From positions 1,895,501 to 1,959,500 of the forward strand of contig BNHL01000001.1 of the NCBI GenBank assembly GCA_015472025.1: DNA of 64,000 bases. The letters are read 5' to 3'. This DNA is from Cytophagales bacterium WSM2-2. Lineage in GTDB: Bacteria; Bacteroidota; Bacteroidia; Cytophagales; Cyclobacteriaceae. Positions 35,135-44,268 of this stretch are shown here, in pieces (position 1 is the first letter of the stretch; each line of letters begins with the position of its first letter). Below the pieces are notes generated by a model, which saw nothing but the letters and a program-made list of their open reading frames with translations, made no database searches and was not told the origin of the DNA. Made by a program: the position numbers and the translations under genes.

Positions 35135-37792
35135 ATGGCTGAAGAAAAGGGAATACGACTAGGACAAGCATCGCGTAAACTCAACGTGGGCCACAATACC
35201 ATTTTGGATTTTTTGGCCAAAAAAGGGTTTGCCGTTGAGAATAACCCCAACGCAAAGTTGACCCCCGAGCAGTTTGCAATGCTGTCCAAAGAATACGCCT
35301 CTTCAGCATCGGAAAAATTGGAAGCCTCGGGTCTTACAATCGGAGTGAAGCATGGCGAACCTACGGTAAAAACTACCGAGCCTGAGATTCATCGCAAGAA
35401 AGCAGAGGACGAGGAGAGCATGCTGATCAAGAACCTGGGTTCTAAAGAGATCATCAAGCATAAAGAAGAACCTAAGCCGGATAAAGTAGAAATTGAAAAG
35501 CCGAAACTGGAGGGCATCAAGGTTCTGGGTAAGCTAGACCTTGAAAAAGAAAAGAAGAAAGAGAAAGAGAAAGAAGTTGTTGAGGAGAAGGTTGTTGAAA
35601 AGGCGCCAGCGCCTAAACCAGAAGTTGAAAAAGCTCCGGAACCTGAACTCGAATTGATCAAGGCAAAAGCCAACAGGCTTCAAGGCTTGAAGGTAGTTGA
35701 CAAGATCGAGCTGCCTGCGACTCCTCCTCCTTCAGAAACGAAACAAAGCAGCGCTGCTTCAGCGCAGCAGAAACGCCCACGAAAGCGTATCCCTAACTTC
35801 AATGACTCGAAGGGAGTACGTCCTGCAGGTGGTGGTGGAGGTAGTAAGCAACAACGTCCTGCACCTCGTGTACAGAAAGTTGAACCTACAGACAAAGAAA
35901 TTCAGGATCAGATTCGTGCTACGCTAGCCAAACTAAGCAGTGGCCAGAAGAGGTTTACCGGGGCCAAGTACAGGAAAGAAAAACGACAAGCCGTTTCTGA
36001 TGCCGAGGAAGAACGTTTGCAACAGGAACAGGAACTTTCAAAAACACTGAAAGTTACCGAGTTTATTTCTGCGAACGATCTGGCTTCACTGATGAACGTA
36101 TCAGTGAATGAAGTTATATCCACTTGCATGGGACTTGGAATGTTTGTTTCAATCAACCAGCGACTGGATGCGGAGGCGATTACTATTATTGCTGATGAAT
36201 TTGGCTATGAAGTACAGTTCTCTACTTCTGAAGCTGAAACCGAAGCGATACAGGAGGCTGAAGCTGAAGAGAACCTGCAGCCTCGTGCCCCGATCGTTAC
36301 GATCATGGGTCACGTTGACCATGGAAAAACTTCTCTTCTCGACTATATCCGGAAGACAAAAGTGGTAGCATCAGAGGCGGGTGGAATCACTCAGCACATT
36401 GGGGCTTATGATGTAACTACACAGAGCGGACAAAAGATTGCATTTCTTGATACTCCCGGTCACGAAGCCTTCACGGCTATGCGTGCCCGTGGTGCTAAAC
36501 TGACTGACATTGCAATCATTGTAGTTGCGGCCGATGATGACGTCATGCCACAAACCAAAGAAGCAATCAATCACGCCCAAGTAGCCGGTGTTCCTTTAAT
36601 TTTTGCTATCAATAAAATTGATAAGCCAGGTGCAAACCCTGAAAAAGTTAAAGAATCACTTTCTAAACTAAATATCCTGGTTGAAGATTGGGGTGGAAAA
36701 TACCAGAGCCAGGCCATCTCGGCAAAGACAGGTCAGGGTATAGATGACCTTTTGGAAAAAGTTTTGCTCGAGGCGGAATTGCTAAACCTCAAATCAAATC
36801 CTAATAAGACTGCTGTTGGGTCTATCATTGAAGCGGAACTTGACAAAGGCCGTGGATACGTTTCTACACTCATGGTTCAATCAGGAACCCTGAAAGTAGG
36901 GGATGTAATGGTTGCGGGTGCAAATTATGGCCGTGTAAAAGCCATGTTTGATGACACCGGCAAAAAAGTTAATGAAGCCGGCCCTTCCACTCCTGTTCAA
37001 GTATTGGGTTTGGATGGCGCTCCTCAGGCAGGTGAGAAATTCCAGGTGATGGAAACAGACCGTGAAGCCCGTGAGGTGGCAAACAAACGCAGCCAGATTC
37101 AACGCGAACAAAATATTCGTACCAAAAAGCATATTACTCTGGACGAAATCGGAAGACGTTTGGCAATCGGTTCATTCAAACAATTGAATGTGATTGTTAA
37201 AGGTGACGTGGATGGTTCAGTAGAGGCTTTGTCTGACTCATTGCTGAAACTTTCGACTGAGAAAGTTGCTGTGAGTATCATTCATAAAGCAGTAGGTCAG
37301 ATTTCAGAATCAGACGTATTGCTGGCATCTGCATCCGATGCGATCATTGTAGGCTTCCAGGTACGTCCTTCAGCGTCTGCGCGCAGGTTGGCTGAGAATG
37401 AAGAAATTGAAATCCGCTTGTACTCGATCATCTATGACGCGATCAACGAAGTGAAAGCGGCCATGGAAGGTATGCTCGAGAAGGAGATGGAAGAAGTGAT
37501 TGTTGGTAATGCCGAAATCCGCGAAGTATTCAAAATTTCGAAAGTAGGAACGATAGCCGGAACGATGGTAACCGATGGTTATATCAAACGTAACAACCCT
37601 ATCCGCCTCATTCGCGATGGCATAGTTGTATTTGCAGGTAAGCTTACTTCACTGAAGCGCTTTAAGGAAGATGCAGGGGAAGTGAAGACAGGCTTCGATT
37701 GCGGTATGGGCATCGAAAGCTTCAACGACATGAAAGTCGGGGATGTTATCGAAAGCTATGAAATGCGCGAGGTGAAGAAATCGCTTAATTAG
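35135..37792 (+). CDS. infB: Translation initiation factor IF-2
   Basis: 885 aa from the ATG at 35135 (a TTG two codons earlier is not preferred). A GTPase that brings initiator tRNA to the ribosome. An IF2 N-terminal helical domain (about 1-60) is followed by a charged, Pro/Lys/Glu-rich linker (about 60-290) that is probably disordered. The GTPase domain has [12 protein letters not shown] (G1, about residue 392), DTPGHEAF (G3), NKID (G4) and SAKTG (G5). Domains II-IV follow. The length is typical for the phylum. A clear terminator follows. Confidence 0.97.
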   Translation: MAEEKGIRLGQASRKLNVGHNTILDFLAKKGFAVENNPNAKLTPEQFAMLSKEYASSASEKLEASGLTIGVKHGEPTVKTTEPEIHRKKAEDEESMLIKNLGSKEIIKHKEEPKPDKVEIEKPKLEGIKVLGKLDLEKEKKKEKEKEVVEEKVVEKAPAPKPEVEKAPEPELELIKAKANRLQGLKVVDKIELPATPPPSETKQSSAASAQQKRPRKRIPNFNDSKGVRPAGGGGGSKQQRPAPRVQKVEPTDKEIQDQIRATLAKLSSGQKRFTGAKYRKEKRQAVSDAEEERLQQEQELSKTLKVTEFISANDLASLMNVSVNEVISTCMGLGMFVSINQRLDAEAITIIADEFGYEVQFSTSEAETEAIQEAEAEENLQPRAPIVTIMGHVDHGKTSLLDYIRKTKVVASEAGGITQHIGAYDVTTQSGQKIAFLDTPGHEAFTAMRARGAKLTDIAIIVVAADDDVMPQTKEAINHAQVAGVPLIFAINKIDKPGANPEKVKESLSKLNILVEDWGGKYQSQAISAKTGQGIDDLLEKVLLEAELLNLKSNPNKTAVGSIIEAELDKGRGYVSTLMVQSGTLKVGDVMVAGANYGRVKAMFDDTGKKVNEAGPSTPVQVLGLDGAPQAGEKFQVMETDREAREVANKRSQIQREQNIRTKKHITLDEIGRRLAIGSFKQLNVIVKGDVDGSVEALSDSLLKLSTEKVAVSIIHKAVGQISESDVLLASASDAIIVGFQVRPSASARRLAENEEIEIRLYSIIYDAINEVKAAMEGMLEKEMEEVIVGNAEIREVFKISKVGTIAGTMVTDGYIKRNNPIRLIRDGIVVFAGKLTSLKRFKEDAGEVKTGFDCGMGIESFNDMKVGDVIESYEMREVKKSLN

Positions 37793-37811
37793 AACGATAG
37801 AAAATTCTTTT

Positions 37812-37840
37812 AAAACGCAGGCTGAGTCCTGCGTTTTTTA
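37812..37840 (+). terminator. Intrinsic terminator after infB
   Basis: A 10-bp stem AAAACGCAGG / CCTGCGTTTT with loop CTGAGT and a T run. Because the stem starts with AAAA it can also serve the convergent LysE gene that ends at 37843. Confidence 0.9.
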
Positions 37841-37842
37841 TT

Positions 37843-38460
37843 TCAGCCCAAAAGAAATCGTGCAAAAGCGTAGAATCCCAGCGCGAGCAATGTTACTCCC
37901 GGAATAATCTTTACCCATTTACTTCCCTGAACATAAGGAGCCACCCGGTTAGCAAAATAAATGAGCAATGTGAGTAGGGCGAGCGCACCAACAGATGTGC
38001 CAAGAACGTAGGCGTGAAGTAAACCGGTTGTTGATAGGCTTATCCATCCCTGAGCCTTTAGATAAGCTGTAAAGCCCATCCAGTAAGGGATAGCCATGGG
38101 ATTAAGAATACTTAACGCAACCCCTCTTCTGAAACCACTTTCACTGAATTTTTTGGCGAATCCTGTTGGATTCTTTTTCGATGGTAACAGATTAAATATA
38201 CCCAGCGCTACCATGACAATCGCAGCAATAAGCTGAAAATTATCAACGACCATAGGAGAAGAGGTGAGCCAGTATTCGAATTGAACCCCGATCCATGCGT
38301 AAGGATATTCAATTATCGCCACGGCCCAGGCAAATCGCGTTGCGATTTTGATTTTTCCATCCAACGACAATTGAAGAATAGAGACATTCAATGTGCCCGG
38401 AGGGATAGATCCGATAAAGCTGAAAATAAAACCCAGGAAAAAAACGTAGAGATGATACAT
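37843..38460 (-). CDS. LysE/RhtB-family exporter
   Basis: 205 aa with six hydrophobic segments. The LysE family start FIFSFIGSIPPGTLNVSILQLSLDG (residues 12-36) is typical, and GFRRGVALSILNPMAIPYWMGF carries the conserved Asn-Pro. Exports amino acids or similar small molecules. It follows the ATP-grasp gene by 10 bp, so an exported product made by that enzyme is a reasonable hypothesis. Confidence 0.88.
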   Translation of the reverse strand: MYHLYVFFLGFIFSFIGSIPPGTLNVSILQLSLDGKIKIATRFAWAVAIIEYPYAWIGVQFEYWLTSSPMVVDNFQLIAAIVMVALGIFNLLPSKKNPTGFAKKFSESGFRRGVALSILNPMAIPYWMGFTAYLKAQGWISLSTTGLLHAYVLGTSVGALALLTLLIYFANRVAPYVQGSKWVKIIPGVTLLALGFYAFARFLLG

Positions 38461-38470
38461 GCAGAGGTGA

Positions 38471-39499
38471 TCAGGCTTTTAGCGCCCTGAATTTTCTGTA
38501 GACCGCCCTGCCTTCACGGAACGAAATATACGCAACCCCGCGTTCATGATTCTCGCGACTTATACGATACAGGTTTTGCCAATGTGTGATGAGATCGGCT
38601 ACACCTTTCCAAAGTGATGCATCCGGATGGTAGATGTGTGATGGTTCTGCGCCACAGCCATTAAGCTCAACGATTTTTACTTTTCCGTTTTCCAGATCTT
38701 CAATTGACGCACATCGCAAGTCGAAGCGTCCAAAATAAAAACCTTTAATCTTTTTGCTGATCCTGTCGAAAGAGGCAGAGAGTTTCTCCGTAATTAAATC
38801 ATTGTTGTTGAGGAACATGGTACCTAAACAATGATTGCCAATCGAAACAAGCTCGACTTTTTCACCCGCTGGAATAACTTCATCAAGACGGTCCTGGCAT
38901 TTTTCCTTTAACGACCCCCACTGCAGTCGGGCACGGTCTTTATCAAAGATCAACTCACGTAATGTCTTCTCACCGTCTCCTTCCACATGAAGGAATTCCT
39001 TCCCGGTGATCGAGTTGACGAATCCGTTTTCTTCCTCCGGAAATCGGGTGTAATAAACTCCAAATTCAAAAGGTAAGTCAATCAACTCTTGTATAATAAA
39101 ATCAATTTTGATTTCTTTCAGGTAATCGGCCACATCGCCTTCATTTCCGATGCGTCTCACCATCCATCCACGCTCGCCAAGATCAGGCTTGAAGATTACG
39201 GGAAAACGCAAACCTGCATCAACTATTTTTTTCTTGACATCTTCTGCGCTGGCCGGAACTTTGATTAGTAAGGTTGTCGGTTTAAGGTCCTCGGGAATAA
39301 GTGAAAGAACTTCATACTTTGACTCACCCATCATCCCTCCGGCATAAATGCCAGGGTTCGAAGCTGTAAAATAAAATAATGACCGCTCCTTGAGTGCATA
39401 CCAGAGCCACATAAAAACCAAAGGCAACTGAATAATACCAAATGGCCAATACTCCCAGTTCGACAACTTTATATAGAAATTGCGAATCGAGTGGCTCAT
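38471..39499 (-). CDS. ATP-grasp fold ligase-like protein with N-terminal hydrophobic segment
   Basis: 342 aa. After an N-terminal segment that includes a hydrophobic stretch (GIIQLPLVFMWLWYAL, about 19-35), the protein reads as ATP-grasp: ATP-binding VIFKPDLGERGWMV (Lys) and IIQELIDLPFEFGVYY, then FYFGRFDLRCASIEDL and IVELNGCGAEPSHIY, whose Glu and Asn are the magnesium ligands of the family. The reaction is a carboxylate-amine ligation in general; the substrate is unknown. It lies between a DinB protein (3 bp upstream) and LysE (10 bp downstream), suggesting one operon. Confidence 0.75.
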   Translation of the reverse strand: MSHSIRNFYIKLSNWEYWPFGIIQLPLVFMWLWYALKERSLFYFTASNPGIYAGGMMGESKYEVLSLIPEDLKPTTLLIKVPASAEDVKKKIVDAGLRFPVIFKPDLGERGWMVRRIGNEGDVADYLKEIKIDFIIQELIDLPFEFGVYYTRFPEEENGFVNSITGKEFLHVEGDGEKTLRELIFDKDRARLQWGSLKEKCQDRLDEVIPAGEKVELVSIGNHCLGTMFLNNNDLITEKLSASFDRISKKIKGFYFGRFDLRCASIEDLENGKVKIVELNGCGAEPSHIYHPDASLWKGVADLITHWQNLYRISRENHERGVAYISFREGRAVYRKFRALKA

Positions 39500-39502
39500 T
39501 CG

Positions 39503-40024
39503 TCAACGGGCTACTGCAGCGGTCTCTTCGCGGTAACGTAAAGTGGAAGCAGCTACCCCAAAATCAGCAGGGAGGTTTATGTTGGGAGCAATTTCCCGGA
39601 TGCCAATTTTCATAATGGCCATGTGATGCACGGCATGTTCGATGTTGTAGGTGAGCTCACGAAAATAATTTGTTTGTACGACAACACTTTCATCCGAATT
39701 GAGGTCATAACCAACTTCCAGAACCAATGCTTTATCGGTGACCTGGTTTTTAACAAAGTGGCTAATCCGTTCAATTATTTCAATGGCAATCACCTTGTCA
39801 GATTCAATCATTTTGTCGTGAGCACGCTTATCGTAGTTAATAATTCCATGCTGGCAGCCGTGCTCCATACAAATAAAAAACTCGAGGGTATGACGCAAAT
39901 GCTGACCAATAGAAGACCCGCTTAAAATCCGCGATGGCCTGGTGAATTCTGAATCACTTAGTTGCTTGATAGCACCTGACAACTGACTTAAGATGGCGCT
40001 ACACGCGTATACAAGTTGGCTCAT
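39503..40024 (-). CDS. DinB-family protein
   Basis: 173 aa from the ATG at 40024; the longer ORF to 40141 overlaps the YHS gene in another frame and is rejected. DinB/YfiT-like four-helix bundle with candidate metal histidines in SIGQHLRHTLEFF (about residue 40), MEHGCQHG and NIEHAVHHMAIMK (about 130-137). DinB enzymes often use thiol cofactors. It is the first gene of a DinB/ATP-grasp/LysE unit. Confidence 0.78.
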   Translation of the reverse strand: MSQLVYACSAILSQLSGAIKQLSDSEFTRPSRILSGSSIGQHLRHTLEFFICMEHGCQHGIINYDKRAHDKMIESDKVIAIEIIERISHFVKNQVTDKALVLEVGYDLNSDESVVVQTNYFRELTYNIEHAVHHMAIMKIGIREIAPNINLPADFGVAASTLRYREETAAVAR

Positions 40025-40050
40025 TGTAAAAGAGTTAGGAAACGATTTAA

Positions 40051-40506
40051 TTAAGGTAGGATTTTCTTCCAGTTTTGGTCTGCTTTTGCTTTCAAAGGCT
40101 TCTCGTTTTTGTTCCACGTATTGAGTGTATTGTTGCCCCAAAAATTATAGAACAAATAAAGTTTGCCTTCAATGATTTTAAATGTCTGCGGGTCGATTTT
40201 TACCTTGTCACCAGACTCACCCATGGCGTAAGCACACCATCCGCCATAAGCGGGCTCGTATCTCTCAGGGGACGCTTTGAATTTAGCTGCATTATCGGCC
40301 GAGCTAAAAAAATAAGTAATACCCTTGTAAGAGGATACAAACTTTGATTCCCCTTCCTTTGGTTTTCCATCAAAGTAACTTATCGGATCATAGCCTTCAA
40401 TGGCAATATTTTTCTTGATATTGAAATTCCTGACCCTAGTGTTGTCGGTTTGTGCCAGTACGAGGTTGACACAGAACAGGAAGGCGAAAAGAATCAGTTT
40501 TTTCAT
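40051..40506 (-). CDS. Exported YHS-domain protein
   Basis: 151 aa. A signal peptide (KKLILFAFLFCVNLVLAQ) is followed by a YHS-like domain: AIEGYDPISYFDGKPKEGESKFVSSYKGITYFFSSADNAAKFKASPERYEPAYGGWCAYAM. YHS domains are linked to metal-associated proteins; no cysteine pair is present here. It lies 26 bp before the DinB gene on the same strand. Confidence 0.85.
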   Translation of the reverse strand: MKKLILFAFLFCVNLVLAQTDNTRVRNFNIKKNIAIEGYDPISYFDGKPKEGESKFVSSYKGITYFFSSADNAAKFKASPERYEPAYGGWCAYAMGESGDKVKIDPQTFKIIEGKLYLFYNFWGNNTLNTWNKNEKPLKAKADQNWKKILP

Positions 40507-40592
40507 GCGAGTAGATACGTAAAGGGGGCAAAGATCGGTTCGTCAAACCGACGAAAATGTCGGGTGGAATACAAAACCCAAATACGTGATTT

Positions 40593-41078
40593 TCAAATCA
40601 CAAGCTCGTTGATTGACTCCCACACTAATTCCGGTTCGTATCCCTTACCGATTACGAACCGGGCAATTTTGCTCTTCTTTTTAAATAGATCAGGTTCGCT
40701 GGTTTGAGCTAGCTTCTTTTTAAGAAGCCCCAAAAGAGTTTTGGTGTAGTCTTTGGAATCAATTTCAGTAAGGCCCCGAGTAATACATTTTGCAGTCAAT
40801 CCCTTCATTTCGAGCTCACGCTGTATTTTCAACCGCCCCCATTTCATCATTCGGAACTTTCCCCCTGCAAATGATCTGGCATACCGCTCTTCATTTAAAA
40901 AACCCTCAACGATCAGGCGCGCCAAAATTTCATCTGCTTCAGATAAACGAAGTCCGTACTCCAGCAATTTGTTTTTTACTTCTTGATGGGGGCGCTCCTG
41001 GTAGGCGCAATAGCGATAAATTTTTGCAAGGGCCTCGGCCGGTGTCAAGGATTTTTTCAATTGACGATTGGCCGCCAT
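40593..41078 (-). CDS. recX: Regulatory protein RecX
   Basis: 161 aa. RecX binds and modulates RecA. The three-helix repeats are visible: YRYCAYQERPHQEVKNKLLEYGLRLSEADEILARLIVEGFLNEERYARSFAGGKFRMMKWGRLKIQRELEMKGL. The length is typical. recA is not in the window. Confidence 0.9.
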   Translation of the reverse strand: MAANRQLKKSLTPAEALAKIYRYCAYQERPHQEVKNKLLEYGLRLSEADEILARLIVEGFLNEERYARSFAGGKFRMMKWGRLKIQRELEMKGLTAKCITRGLTEIDSKDYTKTLLGLLKKKLAQTSEPDLFKKKSKIARFVIGKGYEPELVWESINELVI

Positions 41079-41103
41079 AAACTGTTTACATCTCTGTGAA
41101 CTG

Positions 41104-41577
41104 CTATTTTGTCAACCCTTTTGTTTTCAAAATGCTCGCAACAAACTTGCGCTCATTGTCAGAATTAAAGATTTTGAAAGGAAGGTAAATCATCTGTGCC
41201 CTATTGACAAAAAGAACAAAATAATCCTTACCAACCTGGGCGCTCTTGAATTGGTCCCATTTCATTGGCATTCCCTCACGTGGATTTAGTTTCATTACAA
41301 CTTGCTGACTGCTGATTTCATAAGAATATCGTTCAAACAACATTTTGCCCTGTTCCAGTTGTGTGACGCCATAAAACTGAATCCACCAGAAAAGCAAAAA
41401 GAGCCCTGCACCAAAAAATGCCCCGAAAAACCACCACCAGCTGGCTATCCACAGATAACCAAGGCATATTGCCACAACAATGAGGCTTACCCACCATTGC
41501 TGCTTCAAAATTGTCTTAAATGCCAGGCGGACGTAAGTCTTCTTCTCCAAGCGATAATTCTTCGTCTTTACGATCAT
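41104..41577 (-). CDS. YcxB-like membrane protein
   Basis: 157 aa. Two hydrophobic helices (about residues 30-50 and 52-72, rich in Trp) precede a beta-rich domain (FERYSYEISSQQVVMKLNPREGMPMKWDQFKSAQVGKDYFVLFVNRAQMIYLPFKIFNSDNERKFV), which matches the YcxB-like C-terminal layout. Function unknown. Confidence 0.72.
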   Translation of the reverse strand: MIVKTKNYRLEKKTYVRLAFKTILKQQWWVSLIVVAICLGYLWIASWWWFFGAFFGAGLFLLFWWIQFYGVTQLEQGKMLFERYSYEISSQQVVMKLNPREGMPMKWDQFKSAQVGKDYFVLFVNRAQMIYLPFKIFNSDNERKFVASILKTKGLTK

Positions 41578-41638
41578 AGTTTCCGAATAAAGACCGCAAA
41601 AATACTGTCTTTCCTGATTTTAAAAACAGCAACGCGGC

Positions 41639-42511
41639 TTAGATAATTTTATAGTTCTTGTATTCCCCCAGGCGGTAGCCTGTAAATGCATAGACGAAAC
41701 GCTTCACTTTTTCTTTGAAAGAATATTTTTTTATGGAAATGTCGTAGTCAAACTTCCAGTTTTTTCTTTTAATCCGATCGAGTAGAGCTTGAGGATGTGT
41801 TCCGTCAAAAAGTTCCAGCGAATCTACGTTCGTATAGTCAAACTGCTCGGCCTTAGCGACATGAGTGTCTATCCATTGGTCATCATGGTAGAATTTGTTC
41901 CAATCCTGCTGCTTGTTTTGCATGGCGCGCGGGTCTTTTACCCATCCATAATGATAGATGAAGGCATCGATTAGCTTTACATTCAATTTTTCGTTCGGCT
42001 TTTTGCGAAACCCCTGAGCATCCCGGTAGGAGAAAATATTTTTATTATTCCGGATGACACGGATTTCCCTCCGATACCATCTCCACGACTCACCTACGTA
42101 ATCATACGATCCATAGAAATGCTTGTAATGAAAGAGTAATCCATCAACGCTCTGATCATTCTTGTATTTTTCCATTGCTTCTCGAATGACAGGGTAGTAC
42201 TTTTCATGTACGGCTTCATCAGCCTGAATGTAAAACCCCCAGTCGCAATCACTAGAAATAGCCTGAAAAGCCTTATCCGTTTCTAAGGCAAATGTTCTGC
42301 CACCCTCCCGGACGCTGTCATCCCATACCGTTTCAATGATCTTTATTTTGGGGGAATTGATATTGCGGACTAGTTGCAGGGTGTCGTCAGAAGAATTACC
42401 TACACATACAATAAATTCATCACACAAAGGCAGAATTGAACTTATTGCCTCTGCCACCGGGTAATCGTACTTGACAGCATTACGAATAATTGTGAAACCA
42501 CAAACTTTCAT
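41639..42511 (-). CDS. Glycosyltransferase family 2-like protein
   Basis: 290 aa from the ATG at 42511; the extension to 42583 adds no family-like sequence. GT-A fold signatures: KVCGFTIIRNAVKYDYPVAEAISSILPLCDEFIVCVGNSSDDTLQLV at the start and CDWGFYIQADEAVHEKYYP, where QADE sits at the DxD position. It probably transfers a sugar in cell-surface polysaccharide or glycoprotein synthesis. It is divergent from the methyltransferase gene. Confidence 0.82.
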   Translation of the reverse strand: MKVCGFTIIRNAVKYDYPVAEAISSILPLCDEFIVCVGNSSDDTLQLVRNINSPKIKIIETVWDDSVREGGRTFALETDKAFQAISSDCDWGFYIQADEAVHEKYYPVIREAMEKYKNDQSVDGLLFHYKHFYGSYDYVGESWRWYRREIRVIRNNKNIFSYRDAQGFRKKPNEKLNVKLIDAFIYHYGWVKDPRAMQNKQQDWNKFYHDDQWIDTHVAKAEQFDYTNVDSLELFDGTHPQALLDRIKRKNWKFDYDISIKKYSFKEKVKRFVYAFTGYRLGEYKNYKII

Positions 42512-42612
42512 TCGAAGGGAAAATCGTAGGACAATAATACAAAAATCATCCGATGCCCGCCCGGTATGGAAAATACTTATCAAAGAAGTAATATTGCAAA
42601 AACCGGAATTTT

Positions 42613-43290
42613 ATGGACCGAATTGAGCTTCTGACGGAGCTAATGAAAAAGAAAAATCTCAAAAATTATCTAGAAATAGGTGTTTTTAACGGCCGGGTTT
42701 TTTTTCGAATCAAAAGCTCTTTTAAAGTAGCTGTCGATCCTAGTTTTGCATTTGACTCGATGAGAAAAATCGGCAAGACAATAAGCAATCCTTATAACCT
42801 GGCCAATCGTTATTTTGAAAAGACCAGTGATGAATTCTTTAAAACAGACGCAGCACAGGTTTTTGCAAAGGAAAAATGCAACCTCGCTTTCATTGATGGG
42901 ATGCACGAATATAAATTCGCTTTGAGAGATGTGGAAAATACACTTAATTACTTGTCTGACGATGGGGTGATTGTCATGCATGACTGCAACCCACAGACAA
43001 AGGAAGACGCTGGAACTTTTGAGGATTGGAAAAAGCGAGGCAGTGGGTATTGGAACGGGGATGTTTGGAAAACAATCCTACACCTCAGATGTTTCAGGAA
43101 AGATATTAATGTATTTGTGTTGGATTGTGATCATGGTTTAGGGGTTGTCACGAAAGGTAGGTCTGAAAGTAATCTTCAGTTTTCTGAGGATGAAATTAAT
43201 AAATTTACTTACGGGGACTTTGAAAAAAACCGGGCGTCTTGGCTGAATTTGAAGCCAGAGCGTTATTATCAGGAATTCTTCAAAATCTAA
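42613..43290 (+). CDS. Class I SAM-dependent methyltransferase (Methyltransf_24-like)
   Basis: 225 aa. The N-terminal nucleotide-fold motif NYLEIGVFNGRVFF (residues 18-31) and CNLAFIDGMHEYKFALRDVENTLNYLSDDGVIVMHDCNP (about 95-135) match Methyltransf_24-type enzymes found next to glycosyltransferases. It may methylate a sugar in the same surface-glycan process as the flanking enzymes. Its lysine- and AT-rich codon use looks lower in GC than the flanking genes, but this is an impression only. Confidence 0.8.
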   Translation: MDRIELLTELMKKKNLKNYLEIGVFNGRVFFRIKSSFKVAVDPSFAFDSMRKIGKTISNPYNLANRYFEKTSDEFFKTDAAQVFAKEKCNLAFIDGMHEYKFALRDVENTLNYLSDDGVIVMHDCNPQTKEDAGTFEDWKKRGSGYWNGDVWKTILHLRCFRKDINVFVLDCDHGLGVVTKGRSESNLQFSEDEINKFTYGDFEKNRASWLNLKPERYYQEFFKI

Positions 43291-43308
43291 CGTAGTAGAA
43301 TTATCCTT

Positions 43309-44214
43309 ATGGGTTCACAAAAGGAGATTGTAGGGATTGAAATAATAAAAAAAGCAAAAACTGCCTCAGGAAGTCAGTTGTTTTCGATTTTGATTCCTTC
43401 GTGGAACAATCTTCCCTATCTGAAGCTTTGCATTGAAAGCATTCGGAAAAACTCTTCTTTCAAACATCAGATCATTGTTCACATTAATGAGGGGAGTGAC
43501 GGTACGTTGCAATGGATTAGCGAGCAACCGGATGTGGATTATGTGCACAGTGCGAAAAACATAGGAGTTTGCTACGCGCTTAACGGCTGTAGGTCACTGA
43601 TCCGTACCTCTTATGTCGTCTTCATGAATGACGATATGTATGTATGCCCGCAATGGGATAAGTTTCTAAAAGATGAGATTGACTCGATTGGGCATCCGTA
43701 CTTTTTTCTTTCGTCTACTGCAATTGAACCGGAGTTTAGCAGTAACTGCGCAATCCAAAAAAGTTACGGACACTCGATCAGTACTTTCACTGAGTCCAAA
43801 CTACTTGAGGAGTTTGCCACCTTGCCGATGAATGATTGGCACGGAGCAACCTGGCCACCGAACATCGTTCACGTTGATATATGGGACCTGGTTGGAGGCT
43901 ACAGTTCTGAGTTTTCACCAGGCTTGTATTCTGATCCGGACTTTTCGATGAAGTTGTGGAACCTTGGTGTAAGGTTATTTAAAGGCGTAAGCAAAAGCCG
44001 CGTTTATCATTTCGGCTCAAAATCTGTAAACAGAGTCAAGAAAAACTCTGGCTATTACAGGTTTATTTCCAAATGGCATATTACCTCTGGCACACTCAGC
44101 ACAAAATACTTATTCAGAGGAGAGCCTTATAAAGGTTTGCTGGGTGAGCCTGTTCTGGGCTTCTCGGTGAGAATGAAGAACTTGTTTAAAGGGATCATTT
44201 CTCTCCTTCGATAA
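43309..44214 (+). CDS. Glycosyltransferase family 2
   Basis: 301 aa. GT-A signatures SILIPSWNNLPYLKLCIESIRKNS (about residues 26-49), NEGSDGTLQWI and VVFMNDDMYVC, where NDDM gives the DxD metal site. The C-terminal half has DPDFSMKLWNLGVRLF, typical of GT2. It follows the methyltransferase by 18 bp. Confidence 0.88.
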   Translation: MGSQKEIVGIEIIKKAKTASGSQLFSILIPSWNNLPYLKLCIESIRKNSSFKHQIIVHINEGSDGTLQWISEQPDVDYVHSAKNIGVCYALNGCRSLIRTSYVVFMNDDMYVCPQWDKFLKDEIDSIGHPYFFLSSTAIEPEFSSNCAIQKSYGHSISTFTESKLLEEFATLPMNDWHGATWPPNIVHVDIWDLVGGYSSEFSPGLYSDPDFSMKLWNLGVRLFKGVSKSRVYHFGSKSVNRVKKNSGYYRFISKWHITSGTLSTKYLFRGEPYKGLLGEPVLGFSVRMKNLFKGIISLLR

Positions 44215-44249
44215 AATAAAGAGCCCATCAGTGCGAACTGATGAGCTCT
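44214..44249 (-). terminator. Terminator hairpin between convergent genes
   Basis: A 13-bp stem with one mismatch (44220-44232 with 44237-44249), loop GCGA. On the minus strand the stem is followed by the T-rich TTTATTTTA, so it should end the VWA transcript. The glycosyltransferase may use it too. Confidence 0.7.
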
Positions 44250-44268
44250 AGCCACCCCTCTATCCCCC

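Noticed and set aside
39503-40141. Longer version of the DinB gene starting at 40141.
   Set aside because: The extra 39 codons overlap the YHS coding region in another frame and are not DinB-like; the ATG at 40024 is preferred.
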